A stretch of 64,000 nt of DNA, from assembly GCF_005938225.1 (NCBI RefSeq), contig NZ_VCPC01000001.1:496001-560000 (forward strand), written 5' to 3'. Under the pieces are notes generated by a model. It had not been told where the DNA came from and made no database searches. It saw only the letters and a list, made by a program, of their open reading frames with translations. Below are positions 22,506 to 31,519 of this stretch, in pieces; within the stretch, counting starts at the first letter, position 1; each line of letters opens with the position of its first letter. Both the position numbers and the translations under genes were made by a program. Source of the DNA: Arenibacterium halophilum (GTDB lineage: Bacteria > Pseudomonadota > Alphaproteobacteria > Rhodobacterales > Rhodobacteraceae).

Positions 22506-23185
22506 CAGGCGGCGGCCGAATTGATGTCGTCCCAGGCCTGGTTGATGTCGCGCAGGCGCTTTTCGGCCAGTTTCACCGCCTCTTCCGGAACCCCACGGGC
22601 CATCATCCGGTCGGGGTGGGTTTCGCGAACCAGTTGCCGCCAGGCGGCGCGGATCTGGTCACGCGGGGTGTCGGGGGACACACCCAGCACCGAATAGGGA
22701 TCGGGCCGGGAATCGGGCACGAACCGACAGCGCAGCCCGGCGAATTCTGCCGGCGACAGACCGAAAATCTCGGCCACGTCCGCCAGGAACTGATCTTCGG
22801 CGGGATGGTAATGCCCGTCGGCGATGGCAATGTGAAACAACCCCTCCATCAGGTCCGACAGCACGCGCCGGTCACCTTCGAACATGCGGCTGACAGAGGC
22901 GGCATAGTCGCGATAGCCCGCCACGTCGGTGCGGGCCATGTTAAACACCCGCGCGGCGTTGGCTTCGTCCTCGCGCGCGATCAGAAAGACCTCGCGAAAA
23001 GCGGTCACCTCGTCGCGGGTCACGGTGCCGTCGGCTTTGGCCATCTTGGCGCCCAGCGCGATCACGGCGATGGTAAAGGCCACGCTGCGTTCGGGGGGCG
23101 TGCGCAGACGGTCAAAGACCTGCGCAAGGCTTTCGCCATTCGCCAGCGCGGACAGCGCCTCGGTTATCCGGGTCCAGATCGACAT
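22505..23185 (-). CDS. TerB-DnaJ protein (DjlA-like co-chaperone)
   Basis: A 226-residue protein with an N-terminal TerB-like helical domain (residues about 25-140, with GAKMAKADGTVTRDEV and IADGHYHPAEDQFL) and a C-terminal J domain (residues about 162-226) containing THPDRM. The J domain should stimulate DnaK ATPase. This order is that of DjlA, but I see no clear N-terminal membrane anchor as in E. coli DjlA. It overlaps the downstream EEP gene by one base. Confidence 0.88.
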   Translation of the reverse strand: MSIWTRITEALSALANGESLAQVFDRLRTPPERSVAFTIAVIALGAKMAKADGTVTRDEVTAFREVFLIAREDEANAARVFNMARTDVAGYRDYAASVSRMFEGDRRVLSDLMEGLFHIAIADGHYHPAEDQFLADVAEIFGLSPAEFAGLRCRFVPDSRPDPYSVLGVSPDTPRDQIRAAWRQLVRETHPDRMMARGVPEEAVKLAEKRLRDINQAWDDINSAAA

Positions 23186-23248
23186 GGGATCACGTTAGCC
23201 TGCCGCCGCGCCGCTGTCAGGTGCGGTGTGCGGCCGCAGCGCGCCCGA

Positions 23249-23731
23249 TCACAGCCACACCGCCAGCGCCCAGAGCCCGGCCAGAACGGTGGGATAGAAG
23301 GTCGCGGCAAAGCCGAAGGCGCGCAGCGGCGGTGCCACATGGTAGCCAACCCAGAAGGCCAGCCGCGCCACGACGAACCCGCCGCCAAGGTACAGGGCAA
23401 GAACCCCGCCCAGCGTCATCGCGACAAAAGGCCAGATCAGCGCCGCTAGCAGCGCCTGTTCGACCGTGTTCACCAGCACGCGCCCGTCGATCCACGCCGG
23501 AGACCCCTGCATGGCCCCGGCCCCGTCGATCAGCGCCTGGTCGAAAAACCGGCGCTGCGCGATGCGTCCGATCATGGCGGCCAGCACAAGGCCCGGCATC
23601 GCAAGCGCACCGGGCAGCGTCAGCTGTGGCGGCAGATAGGCATAGCCCGCCGACTGCACGCCCCAGACAAGCGCGACGGCCCAAAGGGCCCCCGCCGCCA
23701 TTCCCGCACCGATCGTGCCCCGCTTGCCCAA
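23249..23731 (-). CDS. MAPEG-family membrane protein
   Basis: A 160-residue protein with four hydrophobic helices. The motif GSPAWIDGRVLVNTVEQALL (residues about 77-96) matches the MAPEG family (membrane-associated proteins in eicosanoid and glutathione metabolism). Bacterial members may bind glutathione; the substrate is unknown. I chose the TTG at 23731 because AGAGG lies six bases upstream; the ATG at 23701 has no usable ribosome binding site. It begins 19 bases after scpA. Confidence 0.75.
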   Translation of the reverse strand: MGKRGTIGAGMAAGALWAVALVWGVQSAGYAYLPPQLTLPGALAMPGLVLAAMIGRIAQRRFFDQALIDGAGAMQGSPAWIDGRVLVNTVEQALLAALIWPFVAMTLGGVLALYLGGGFVVARLAFWVGYHVAPPLRAFGFAATFYPTVLAGLWALAVWL

Positions 23732-23749
23732 GTCTTGCCTCTTGCCGGT

Positions 23750-25879
23750 TTACCCCCGCGCCTCGCGGATCAGACGCAGGATGTCCTCGGCCGCCTTGGG
23801 GATGTTGGTTCCGGGGCCGAATATCGCCTTTACCCCGTGCTTGTACAGGTAATCGTAGTCCTGCTGCGGGATGACGCCACCGCAGATCACGATGATGTCT
23901 TCCGCATCGGCGGCTTTCAGCGCCTCGACCAGCTGCGGCGCCAATGTTTTATGACCTGCCGCCTGGCTCGAGATGCCGATCACATGCACGTCATTGTCCA
24001 CCGCATCCTGCGCCGCTTCCTCGGGGGTCTGGAACAGCGGGCCCACGTCCACGTCGAACCCGATGTCGGCAAAGGCGGTCGCGATCACCTTGGCGCCCCT
24101 GTCGTGGCCGTCCTGCCCCATCTTTACCACCAGCATCCGCGGGCGGCGGCCTTCGTCCTCGGCGAAGTCCTCGACCGATTTCTGAATGGCGGCAAAGCCT
24201 TCGTCGCCTTCGTAGGCCGCGCCATAAACACCGGCCAGCGTCTTCACCTCGGCCCGGTGGCGGCCGAACACCTTTTCCATCGCCATGCTGATCTCTCCTA
24301 CGCTGGCGCGTGCGCGCGCCGCTTCGACCGCTGCTTCCAGCAGGTTGCCGCCTTCGCCCGCGCGGCGGGTCAATTCGTCAAGCGCCGCCTGACAGGCGGA
24401 TTCGTCCCGGCTGGCGCGGATTTTTTCCAGCCGTGCGATCTGGCTGTCGCGCACCTTGACGTTGTCGACATCCAGAATGTCGATCGGGTCTTCCTTGTCC
24501 TTGCGGTACTTGTTGACGCCGACGATCACCTCGTCGCCCCGGTCGATCATCGCCTGACGCCGCGCGGCGGTTTCCTCGATCCGCAGCTTCGGCATGCCGC
24601 TGGCGACCGCCTTGGTCATGCCGCCCATTTCCTCGACTTCCTGAATCAGCGCCCACGCCTTGTCGGCCAATTCCTTGGTCAGGGATTCGACGTAGTAGGA
24701 CCCGGCCAGCGGATCGACCACGTTGGTGACGCCGGTTTCCTCTTGCAAGATCAGCTGTGTGTTGCGCGCGATGCGGGCGCTGAAATCGGTCGGCAGAGCA
24801 ATCGCCTCGTCCAGCGCGTTGGTGTGCAGCGACTGGGTGCCGCCCAGAACCGCGCTCATCGCCTCGTAAGCCGTGCGGATCACGTTGTTATAGGGGTCCT
24901 GTTCCTGCAACGACACGCCCGAGGTCTGGCAATGGGTGCGCAGCATTTTCGACCGTTCGTTCTTGGCGCCCACCTCGTCCATGATGCGATACCACAGCAG
25001 GCGCGCGGCGCGCAGCTTGGCAGCCTCCATGAAGAAATTCATCCCGATGCAGAAGAAGAAAGACAGCCGACCGGCGAATTTGTCGACATCCATGCCCGCG
25101 CTCATCGCGGCCTTCACGTATTCCTTGCCGTCCGCCAGCGTATAGGCCAGCTCCTGCACAAGGTTCGCGCCGGCCTCTTGCATGTGGTAGCCGGAAATCG
25201 AGATGCTGTTGAACTTGGGCATCTCGTTGCTGGTGTATTCGATGATGTCCGCGATGATCCGCATCGAGTGTTCGGGCGGATAGATATAGGTGTTGCGGAC
25301 CATGAATTCCTTCAGAATATCGTTCTGAATGGTCCCTGAAAGCACCGATTTGTCGTGGCCCTGTTCCTCACCAGTGACGATGAAGCTCGCCAGCACCGGG
25401 ATCACCGCGCCGTTCATCGTCATCGAGACGGAAACCGTATCCAGCGGGATGCCGTCGAAGAGGATCTTCATGTCCTCGACGCTGTCGATGGCAACGCCCG
25501 CCTTGCCCACATCGCCCGTCACGCGGGGGTGGTCGCTGTCATAGCCGCGGTGCGTCGCCAGATCGAAAGCGACCGAGACACCCTGCTGACCGGCGGCCAG
25601 GTTGCGGCGGTAAAAGGCGTTGGATTCCTCGGCCGTCGAAAAGCCCGCGTATTGGCGGATCGTCCAGGGCCGCCCGGCGTACATCGTGGCCTTCACGCCG
25701 CGCGTGAACGGGGCCTCGCCCGGCAGGCTGCCAAGGTGGTCGGCGCGCTCCAGATCCTCGGCCGTGTACAGCGGCTGGACGTCAATACCTTCCAGCGTGT
25801 TCCACGTCAGGCTATCCAGCGGACGGCCGCGCAGTTCGGCTTCGGCGCGCTTGGTCCATTCGTCTCGCTTGCTTGTCAT
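23750..25879 (-). CDS. scpA: Methylmalonyl-CoA mutase, B12-dependent
   Basis: Interconverts (R)-methylmalonyl-CoA and succinyl-CoA, the last step of propionyl-CoA assimilation. The 709-residue single-chain enzyme has an N-terminal TIM-barrel acyl-CoA domain (about 40-560) and a C-terminal cobalamin domain (about 575-709). His592 in DGHDRGAKV is the lower cobalt ligand of the DxHxxG motif, followed by GISSQAAGH. Full length, no frame problems. The carboxylase subunits pccA and pccB lie upstream on the same strand. A mutase chaperone gene and the epimerase gene are not in the window. Confidence 0.95.
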   Translation of the reverse strand: MTSKRDEWTKRAEAELRGRPLDSLTWNTLEGIDVQPLYTAEDLERADHLGSLPGEAPFTRGVKATMYAGRPWTIRQYAGFSTAEESNAFYRRNLAAGQQGVSVAFDLATHRGYDSDHPRVTGDVGKAGVAIDSVEDMKILFDGIPLDTVSVSMTMNGAVIPVLASFIVTGEEQGHDKSVLSGTIQNDILKEFMVRNTYIYPPEHSMRIIADIIEYTSNEMPKFNSISISGYHMQEAGANLVQELAYTLADGKEYVKAAMSAGMDVDKFAGRLSFFFCIGMNFFMEAAKLRAARLLWYRIMDEVGAKNERSKMLRTHCQTSGVSLQEQDPYNNVIRTAYEAMSAVLGGTQSLHTNALDEAIALPTDFSARIARNTQLILQEETGVTNVVDPLAGSYYVESLTKELADKAWALIQEVEEMGGMTKAVASGMPKLRIEETAARRQAMIDRGDEVIVGVNKYRKDKEDPIDILDVDNVKVRDSQIARLEKIRASRDESACQAALDELTRRAGEGGNLLEAAVEAARARASVGEISMAMEKVFGRHRAEVKTLAGVYGAAYEGDEGFAAIQKSVEDFAEDEGRRPRMLVVKMGQDGHDRGAKVIATAFADIGFDVDVGPLFQTPEEAAQDAVDNDVHVIGISSQAAGHKTLAPQLVEALKAADAEDIIVICGGVIPQQDYDYLYKHGVKAIFGPGTNIPKAAEDILRLIREARG

Positions 25880-26017
25880 CTCCGTGTCCTTTCGTCAGGT
25901 CGCAGGGGCGGCCAGAGGGGGGCTGGCCGGAATGTTCAGGTGAAGGCATGTGAAAGGCCGCGTCAGTACATCGCGGCCAAAAATGTGCCACATGGGCTTT
26001 TCGGCTGTCGCATTCTG

Positions 26018-26047
26018 CCTGTCCGGGCTTATATTCGACCGGACAGG
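26018..26047 (+). promoter_or_regulatory. Leader hairpin overlapping the ribosome binding site
   Basis: CCTGTCCGG and CCGGACAGG are perfect nine-base arms around 12 bases. The 3' arm contributes AGG to the AGGAG ribosome binding site (26045-26049) of the gene starting at 26055. If formed in the mRNA it would hinder initiation. It could also be a DNA operator. Confidence 0.5.
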
Positions 26048-26054
26048 AGAGATG

Positions 26055-26507
26055 ATGAAATACGGCTTGGCCCTTGTTCTTGCGTTGTTTATCCCGCTTG
26101 GCGCCATGGCGCAGGCGGCAGAGCCGTCGTTGGACGACCTGATTGTTGGCGCCGACGAAACCACCCGGCTAGAGGATTTCCTGTGGAAATCGCGCCCCGT
26201 GATCGTCTTTGCCGACAGTGCCGAGGATCCGCGGTTCATCGAACAGATGGACCGGCTGGCCGAAGCGCCTGCCATGCTGGCCGAACGCGAAGTGGTGGTT
26301 CTGACGGATACCGACCCGGGCACGCAATCGGAACTGCGCCGCAAGCTGCGCCCGCGTGGCTTCATGCTGGTGCTGATCGGCAAGGATGGCGCGATCGAGC
26401 TGCGCAAGCCCCTGCCCTGGACGGTGCGCGAGCTGACGCGGTCCATCGACAAGATGCCGATCCGGCAGCGCGAAATCCAGATGCGGCACGGCACCTTGAA
26501 CGAATAG
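26055..26507 (+). CDS. DUF4174-like secreted protein
   Basis: A 150-residue exported protein. A signal peptide (MKYGLALVLALFIPLGAMAQAA) is followed by a thioredoxin-like small domain of the DUF4174 type (FLWKSRPVIVFADSAEDPRFIEQMDRL and MLVLIGKDGAIELRK). It has no CxxC, so it is not an oxidoreductase of the usual kind. AGGAG lies five bases before the ATG at 26055; the ATG at 26052 is too close. It is a plus-strand gene between minus-strand scpA and the 26581 gene, with a hairpin in its leader. Function unknown. Confidence 0.75.
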   Translation: MKYGLALVLALFIPLGAMAQAAEPSLDDLIVGADETTRLEDFLWKSRPVIVFADSAEDPRFIEQMDRLAEAPAMLAEREVVVLTDTDPGTQSELRRKLRPRGFMLVLIGKDGAIELRKPLPWTVRELTRSIDKMPIRQREIQMRHGTLNE

Positions 26508-26555
26508 CCGCAACCGCCTATATTTGCGGTGTAATCCTGTTTCCGAGAGGCTGAC

Positions 26556-26630
26556 ATGGAAAAAGACCCGAACATTCCGTTCACTCCGATCCCGCTGACC
26601 GGCCGGACGGGTCCGCGCCCGGGCTATTGA
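26556..26630 (+). CDS. Possible 24-residue small protein
   Basis: The frame encodes MEKDPNIPFTPIPLTG and then RTGPRPGY. GAGAGG lies five bases before the ATG. It begins 48 bases after the DUF4174-like gene on the same strand and overlaps the 3' end of the convergent 26581 gene by 50 bases. The pattern is proline-rich and ends cleanly. It could be a real small protein, or chance in GC-rich antisense sequence. Confidence 0.3.
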   Translation: MEKDPNIPFTPIPLTGRTGPRPGY

Positions 26631-27378
26631 CCCGCGCGATCACCTGATCCGCCGCCGACGCGCCGCCGTCGGAAAAGGCCCGGATCAGCTCCAGCGCATA
26701 CTGCCCCAGAACAAAGGCCTGGCGCCGCATCTGGGCATAATCCTCGTACATCGCAATCCGCCGTTCCTGCGCCAGCTTGCCGCGAAAGTAGCTGCCGCGC
26801 ATATCCTCTGCCATGATCGACAGCGCCTTGATCTGCCCATAGTAGGCGACGATGGCATCTATCGTCTGGCGCGGCAGCACCTCGATCTTTTCCACCAGCG
26901 CATCGAAAACGTGATCGTGCCGTTCGTGCGGGATGAAAGGCACGAAAGTCGGGTCGGCCTTCATCTTTTCGACCGTCGCGCGCATGTAGCCGTCTGACTG
27001 GCCCTCGTCCCAGATCGCACGCAGGGCGTTGCCGATTTCAGCATAAAGTGCCTTGTGGTAATCGCGCAGCTTTTCCGCCCGATCGCGCGAGCGGCCGATC
27101 TCGGTGAACATGGCCGTTGTCAGCCAGCCCATCGCGATGACCAGCCCGGCAATCAGCGCCTGCCCCAGCCGATCCTCGATCCCGATGATCTGAGCCAGCA
27201 AAAGCAGCGGCACGCCCAGCAGGATGGTGATCGGCAGCGCGATCCGGAACAGGAACTGCAACAGGATCCGGCGCGAGGTCGCAGCCTCGCTCCCGGCGAA
27301 CAGGGCCGCCGCCAGCGCGATCAGAAGCAGCGTTAGACCGCCGCTCCAGATCCATATGGGCTGGTCCGCGGGGATCAT
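26581..27378 (-). CDS. Membrane protein with large cytoplasmic helical domain, unknown
   Basis: A 265-residue protein. Three hydrophobic helices occupy the first 95 residues (LTLLLIALAAALFAG, ITILLGVPLLLLAQIIG, ALIAGLVIAMGWLTTAMF). A soluble helical domain follows that is rich in charged residues (KLRDYHKALYAEIGNALRAI). No catalytic motif is obvious. The gene starts four bases after the pccA stop, so it is very likely cotranscribed with pccA. The order pccA-membrane protein-scpA suggests a link to this locus but no function can be assigned. Confidence 0.75.
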   Translation of the reverse strand: MIPADQPIWIWSGGLTLLLIALAAALFAGSEAATSRRILLQFLFRIALPITILLGVPLLLLAQIIGIEDRLGQALIAGLVIAMGWLTTAMFTEIGRSRDRAEKLRDYHKALYAEIGNALRAIWDEGQSDGYMRATVEKMKADPTFVPFIPHERHDHVFDALVEKIEVLPRQTIDAIVAYYGQIKALSIMAEDMRGSYFRGKLAQERRIAMYEDYAQMRRQAFVLGQYALELIRAFSDGGASAADQVIARVNSPGADPSGRSAGSE

Positions 27379-27382
27379 GGAA

Positions 27383-29428
27383 TCATTCGAATTCCATGAT
27401 CACGTCGTCCACCGCAAGGCTGTCGCCCGCCGCGGCGTTGACCTTGGACACGATGCCCTTCTTTTCGGCGCGCAGGATGTTTTCCATCTTCATCGCCTCA
27501 ACGGTGCACAGCGCCTGGCCTTCCTGCACCTCGTCGCCCACGGCCACATCGACCTTCACGATCAACCCGGGCATCGGGCACAGCAGCAGCTTGGAGGTAT
27601 CCGCAGGCACCTTTTCCGGCATCAGGTCGGCCAGTTCGGCCTGACGCGGGGTGCGGACGTGCACCTTCAGGTCGGCGCCCCGGCTGCGGATGCGGAAGCC
27701 ACCGCTGACCTTGCCGACCTTCAGCACCAGCGGCGAACCATCCACCGTCATCTGCGCCAGGCTGCGCCCCGGTGTCCAGTCGCCTTCGACCCGCAGCGCG
27801 GGGCCGTCGGCAAAGCGGATCGTCGCGCCCTTCGGGTCGGCATCCACCACCACGTCGAACCGTTCGCCCTGAAGCGTCACGGCCCAGTCGGTACCCACCT
27901 TGCGTTCGTGGTTGTCCATCCGGCCCGACACGCGGGTGCGGCGGATTTCGCCCACCCGGTGCATCGCCGCACAGGCGGCCGCGATACGGCGCAGATCGTC
28001 GCCCGGCAGGGTCACGCCCTCAAAACCCTCGGGGTATTCCTCGGCGATGAACGCGGTTGTCATGTCGCCCGAGACGAATTTCGGGTGGTCCATCACCGCC
28101 GAGAGGAACGGCAGGTTATGCCCGATGCCTTCCACCTCAAAGCTGTCCAGCGCCACGCGCATCGCTTCGATCGCCTCGGCGCGGGTCGGGGCCCATGTAC
28201 ACAGCTTGGCGATCATCGGATCGTAGTACATGCTGATCTCGCCGCCTTCATAGACGCCGGTATCGTTGCGCACTGCGTTGACACCGCTGGGTGCATCGCC
28301 CTGCCATTTCCCCTGCTCCAGCAGCGGACCGGCAGCCACCTCGGCGGGCGGGTTGTAGCGCGTCAGCCGCCCGATCGACGGCAGGAAGCCGCGATACGGG
28401 TCTTCGGCATACAGCCGGTTCTCGATGGCCCAGCCGGTCAGCTTGATATCGTCCTGCGTGATTGTCAGCGCCTCGCCCTTGGCCACGCGGATCATCTGTT
28501 CGACAAGGTCTATACCGGTGATCAACTCGGTCACCGGGTGTTCCACCTGAAGCCGGGTGTTCATTTCAAGGAAATAGAAATTGCGGCTTCCGTCGACGAT
28601 GAATTCCACGGTGCCCGCGCTGGCATAACCCACGGCCTTGGCCAAAGCCACGGCCTGCTCGCCCATCGCCTTGCGCGTCGCTTCATCCAGGAAGGGGCTG
28701 GGCGCCTCTTCCACCACCTTCTGGTTGCGGCGCTGGATCGAACATTCGCGTTCACCCAGATAGATGCCGTTTCCGTGGCTGTCGCAAAGCACCTGGATCT
28801 CGATATGGCGCGGCTGGGTCACGAATTTCTCGATGAAGATCCGATCATCGCCAAAGGAATTCGCGGCCTCGTTCTTCGAGCTCTGGAACCCTTCACGCGC
28901 CTCTTCGTCGTTCCAGGCGATGCGCATCCCCTTGCCCCCGCCCCCGGCGCTGGCCTTGATCATCACCGGATAGCCGATCTCGTTCGAGATTTTGACTGCC
29001 TCGTCGGCATCTTCGATCAGGCCCATGTAGCCCGGCACCGTCGAAACGCCCGCCTCTTGCGCGATCTTCTTGCTGGTAATCTTGTCGCCCATCGCCTCGA
29101 TCGCCTTGACCGGTGGGCCGACAAAAGCCACGCCCTCGGCGTCCAGCGCCTCGGCGAACTTCGCGTTTTCCGACAGGAAGCCATATCCCGGGTGCACCGC
29201 CTCGGCGCCCGAGGCGCGGATCGCCTCCATCACCTTGTCGATCACGATATAGGATTGGTTGGCGGGCGGCGGCCCGATGTGGATCGCCTCGTCCGCCATC
29301 TGGACATGCAGCGCCTGCCGGTCGGCATCGGAATAGATCGCGACCGTCTGAATACCCATCTTGCGCGCCGTCTTGATCACGCGGCAGGCAATTTCGCCAC
29401 GGTTGGCGATCAGGATTTTCTTGAACAT
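27383..29428 (-). CDS. pccA: Propionyl-CoA carboxylase alpha subunit (biotin carboxylase + BCCP)
   Basis: Carboxylates biotin with ATP and bicarbonate and carries it to PccB, which forms methylmalonyl-CoA. The 681 residues have a biotin carboxylase domain (1-450, with KASAGGGGKGMRIA for ATP binding and EMNTRLQVEHPVTE), a linker domain, and a C-terminal biotinyl domain with EAMKMEN (Lys647 is biotinylated). Its length is normal for the propionyl-CoA type. Partner pccB lies 2 kb upstream on the same strand, separated by four small genes and two terminator-like hairpins. Confidence 0.95.
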   Translation of the reverse strand: MFKKILIANRGEIACRVIKTARKMGIQTVAIYSDADRQALHVQMADEAIHIGPPPANQSYIVIDKVMEAIRASGAEAVHPGYGFLSENAKFAEALDAEGVAFVGPPVKAIEAMGDKITSKKIAQEAGVSTVPGYMGLIEDADEAVKISNEIGYPVMIKASAGGGGKGMRIAWNDEEAREGFQSSKNEAANSFGDDRIFIEKFVTQPRHIEIQVLCDSHGNGIYLGERECSIQRRNQKVVEEAPSPFLDEATRKAMGEQAVALAKAVGYASAGTVEFIVDGSRNFYFLEMNTRLQVEHPVTELITGIDLVEQMIRVAKGEALTITQDDIKLTGWAIENRLYAEDPYRGFLPSIGRLTRYNPPAEVAAGPLLEQGKWQGDAPSGVNAVRNDTGVYEGGEISMYYDPMIAKLCTWAPTRAEAIEAMRVALDSFEVEGIGHNLPFLSAVMDHPKFVSGDMTTAFIAEEYPEGFEGVTLPGDDLRRIAAACAAMHRVGEIRRTRVSGRMDNHERKVGTDWAVTLQGERFDVVVDADPKGATIRFADGPALRVEGDWTPGRSLAQMTVDGSPLVLKVGKVSGGFRIRSRGADLKVHVRTPRQAELADLMPEKVPADTSKLLLCPMPGLIVKVDVAVGDEVQEGQALCTVEAMKMENILRAEKKGIVSKVNAAAGDSLAVDDVIMEFE

Positions 29429-29483
29429 CTTACGTCCTTCGGTTCAGGGGGCTTCGGTTCATTTGGAAAGGTACGAAACGCAA

Positions 29484-29519
29484 AACGCCACGCACCGGCG
29501 CGCGGCCGGGCGTGGCGTT
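29484..29519 (-). terminator. Terminator of the small lipoprotein gene
   Basis: AACGCCACGC and GCGTGGCGTT form a 10-bp stem followed on the minus strand by TTTTGCGTTT. A second hairpin (CGGACCGC/GCGGTCCG, 29533-29554) lies just upstream. Together they separate the lipoprotein gene from pccA. Confidence 0.7.
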
Positions 29520-29565
29520 CGAACGTGTCGTGCGGACCGCGCAGTAGCGGTCCGTGAATGTCAGA

Positions 29566-29781
29566 TCAGCACTTGCTGGGGTATTGCTGGCAATACAGCA
29601 TGTTTGCCGCTGCACCCGCTGCCGTGCCGACGATCGGATTGGTGTCGGTAAGGGTTGCCACCCCAAGACCGGCTGCACCGCCGTACAGCGCGCGTTCGGT
29701 CGGGTCGTCGCCACAGGCTGCAAGTCCGCCCAGCAGGGCCAGAACGATTGCGCCGCGTTTTGCGAAATGGGAATACTGCAT
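29566..29781 (-). CDS. Small glycine/alanine-rich lipoprotein
   Basis: A 71-residue predicted lipoprotein with the lipobox LAAC (Cys23). The mature part is Gly/Ala-rich (YGGAAGLGVATLTDTNPIVGTAAGAAANML) and ends YCQQYPSKC. It resembles small glycine-zipper-like lipoproteins of Rhodobacteraceae, but its function is unknown. AGGAC lies seven bases before the ATG. It is followed by two hairpins and preceded by a 355-bp gap, so it is probably its own transcription unit between pccB and pccA. Confidence 0.75.
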   Translation of the reverse strand: MQYSHFAKRGAIVLALLGGLAACGDDPTERALYGGAAGLGVATLTDTNPIVGTAAGAAANMLYCQQYPSKC

Positions 29782-30136
29782 GGGTTTTGTCCTGTTCGTT
29801 TTTGTTTGCTCGATAAATCAACCCATGACCCATTCCCCGGGTTCCGCAAGCTTTCGTGATTATCGCATGTAGTTTGAGCGAATTCCCGCCGCACAGGCCG
29901 CGCGGAACATAGAAAAATGCCGGGCAGGCACGAGATGGGTAAGCGCGACTGCCCGGCAAGGGAAGGGGTACGGAATATGTAATCTGCATCGGACGCCTGC
30001 ATGATGGCACCCTTTGCACAGTCGACACTGCGCGCTTCTCGGGCCTGCGCCAAGCACGCCGAAAACGGCACCGGATTTTGGGCCAAAACCCGCCGAAAGC
30101 TGCGCCGCGCACGCAATTTCATGCCGAAGCCGCCCA
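29782..30136. other. 355-bp gap between minus-strand genes
   Basis: No convincing gene is seen. It holds the upstream region of the lipoprotein gene and a strong minus-strand terminator (29913-29958). Reading frames here run through that terminator and have atypical composition. The 179 bases between the 30137 gene and the terminator may be a long 3' UTR or a small RNA. Confidence 0.5.
29913..29958 (-). terminator. Minus-strand rho-independent terminator
   Basis: TGCCGGGCAG and CTGCCCGGCA form a perfect 10-bp stem around 21 bases. On the minus strand the stem is followed by TTTTT. It is 179 bases past the stop of the 30137 gene, the last gene of the pccB run. Confidence 0.75.
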
Positions 30137-30487
30137 TCATTCGCCCTCGAACACCTCGGGGAAAGCCGCGCGGGCCGCCGACACGTCAATTTGCAGCAGC
30201 GCGTCATAGCTGGTCGGATCGAAAGGGTCTTCTGCCGGAATGACCTCGCGGCCGAACAGCCAACTCAGGCGGCCCGCGTCCAGGTTACCCCGCTCGAACG
30301 GCTCTTCGCCGAACTGTTCCCACAGGGCCGTCATGAAGGCGGCGTCGATCCGTTTGTCCAGCGACTTGCGGTCGCGGAAACGTTCGCGCCGTTCCAGCGG
30401 AGTGACGCCCCGTGGATTGGCACGCCGAATGGTGAACTGAAAGTCGGTGCCGGGGTAGCGGCCCGGAAATCCGCGATGTTTCAGCAT
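30137..30487 (-). CDS. Conserved hypothetical protein in the pccB run
   Basis: A 116-residue soluble, charged protein without signal peptide (begins MLKHRGFPGRYPGTDFQF). It has a conserved-looking middle (LDKRIDAAFMTALWEQFGEEPFERGNL) and an acidic end (FPEVFEGE). I do not recognise a family. The ATG at 30487 is the first with family-like composition downstream of the preceding stop, but has no clear ribosome binding site. It lies 34 bases after the 30522 gene and probably belongs to the pccB transcript. Confidence 0.6.
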   Translation of the reverse strand: MLKHRGFPGRYPGTDFQFTIRRANPRGVTPLERRERFRDRKSLDKRIDAAFMTALWEQFGEEPFERGNLDAGRLSWLFGREVIPAEDPFDPTSYDALLQIDVSAARAAFPEVFEGE

Positions 30488-30521
30488 GGGGCGACATCTT
30501 TGGCAAAAGGGTGTGAGGGCA

Positions 30522-31016
30522 TCAGAATTCTTCCCAGATGCAGGCGCCATCGCGCGGCGTGTAAGCTTCAAAGAACTGGGTCGCCTCGGCATCGCTTACG
30601 CCAAAGTCCACCGGTCGATCCGAAAGCGAAATCACCACCCGTGCAGCAGCAAGATTGTGGTGCAGGATATAGGGCAAGGCGAGCGCGGTGCAGAGGTGAT
30701 CCATGTCTTCGGCCGCAACCGCCGGATCCATCCGCCCCCCACCCTGCGCAATGTCGGGCGCCACGAACCGGAACCGGACCCAAAGCGCCCCGGGCGCTTC
30801 GTCCAGCAACACTTCGGTCAGGGTGACGGGTTGGCCCGACGGCACCTCGACAGGGGTGGCACGGACATGGGATGCACAGAAAATCGGCAATGCAGCGACG
30901 ATCAGCGGAATAAATCCGCAGCCCCGGCCTTTCCCTTGCGAAAAAGCTCCTCCTGCCGGGGCCGCAGGCGCAGCGTTCGTCACGCGCGCTAACCAAAATC
31001 TTCGACGCTTCATCAT
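30522..31016 (-). CDS. Secreted hypothetical protein in the pccB run
   Basis: A 164-residue protein. It has a long positive N-terminus (MMKRRRFWLARV) and then a hydrophobic segment (GCGFIPLIVAALPIFCASHV) with a plausible cleavage site at VRATPVE, so it is exported or anchored. The mature domain (VEVPSGQPVTLTEVLLDEAPGALWVRFRFVAP) contains the motifs DHLCTALALPY and RDGACIWEEF with two cysteines. Function unknown. Its ATG overlaps the cupin gene stop (ATGA), which points to coupled translation. Confidence 0.65.
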   Translation of the reverse strand: MMKRRRFWLARVTNAAPAAPAGGAFSQGKGRGCGFIPLIVAALPIFCASHVRATPVEVPSGQPVTLTEVLLDEAPGALWVRFRFVAPDIAQGGGRMDPAVAAEDMDHLCTALALPYILHHNLAAARVVISLSDRPVDFGVSDAEATQFFEAYTPRDGACIWEEF

Positions 31017-31411
31017 GGAGCGATTTCTTCCGCCGTGTCAAACGTTGCCGGACTCGTGATCTCGATCAGCTCCATATCGTCGGAATGTCGGACCTCGCGA
31101 TGGCGGATTCCGGGGGGTTGAAGAACGCAGGAACCCGCCCGCAAAACGTGCTCTCCCTCGCCTTCATATTCGAAAACCACCCAACCCTTAGTGACATAGA
31201 CCATCTGAAACACCAGATCATGCGAGTGCCATCTGCCCGGGCTTTCCATGCCCGGAACCGCCCGGATCACATGCGCGCCAAAGTCGCCCTTGGTCGCCTC
31301 ACTGATGCCAAGCTGGCGATATTCGAAGAACGGGCGCAGCCCCTGCCCTTTGAATTCACCCGCATCTGCATGGCTGATGACAAAGGACTGATTCGCCCAA
31401 AGCCGACTCAT
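31013..31411 (-). CDS. Cupin-domain protein
   Basis: A 132-residue single-domain cupin. Conserved motif 1 is visible around WHSHDLVFQMVYVTKGWVVFEYEGEG and motif 2 around RAGSCVLQPPGIRHREVRHS, so a metal site from His residues is plausible (HSH and RHREV). Members act as dioxygenases, isomerases or sensors. No substrate is suggested. It begins 108 bases after pccB on the same strand. The ATG at 31411 is chosen because the family-like part begins MSRLWANQSFV. Confidence 0.8.
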   Translation of the reverse strand: MSRLWANQSFVISHADAGEFKGQGLRPFFEYRQLGISEATKGDFGAHVIRAVPGMESPGRWHSHDLVFQMVYVTKGWVVFEYEGEGEHVLRAGSCVLQPPGIRHREVRHSDDMELIEITSPATFDTAEEIAP

Positions 31412-31519
31412 TGACGCACCCCACCCTCTGGTTTTGCGAAATCGTTTGGTCTGACAGTCATGGCCCCTGCCTTTCGCAATTTGTGGCACAGGCGCCCCGC
31501 GACCGTGGGGCAGCCCGGA

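Noticed and set aside
29430-30140. Minus-strand frame of 236 codons across the 29.8-30.1 kb gap
   Set aside because: It runs straight through a strong terminator and over the small lipoprotein gene in another frame, with no family-like sequence.
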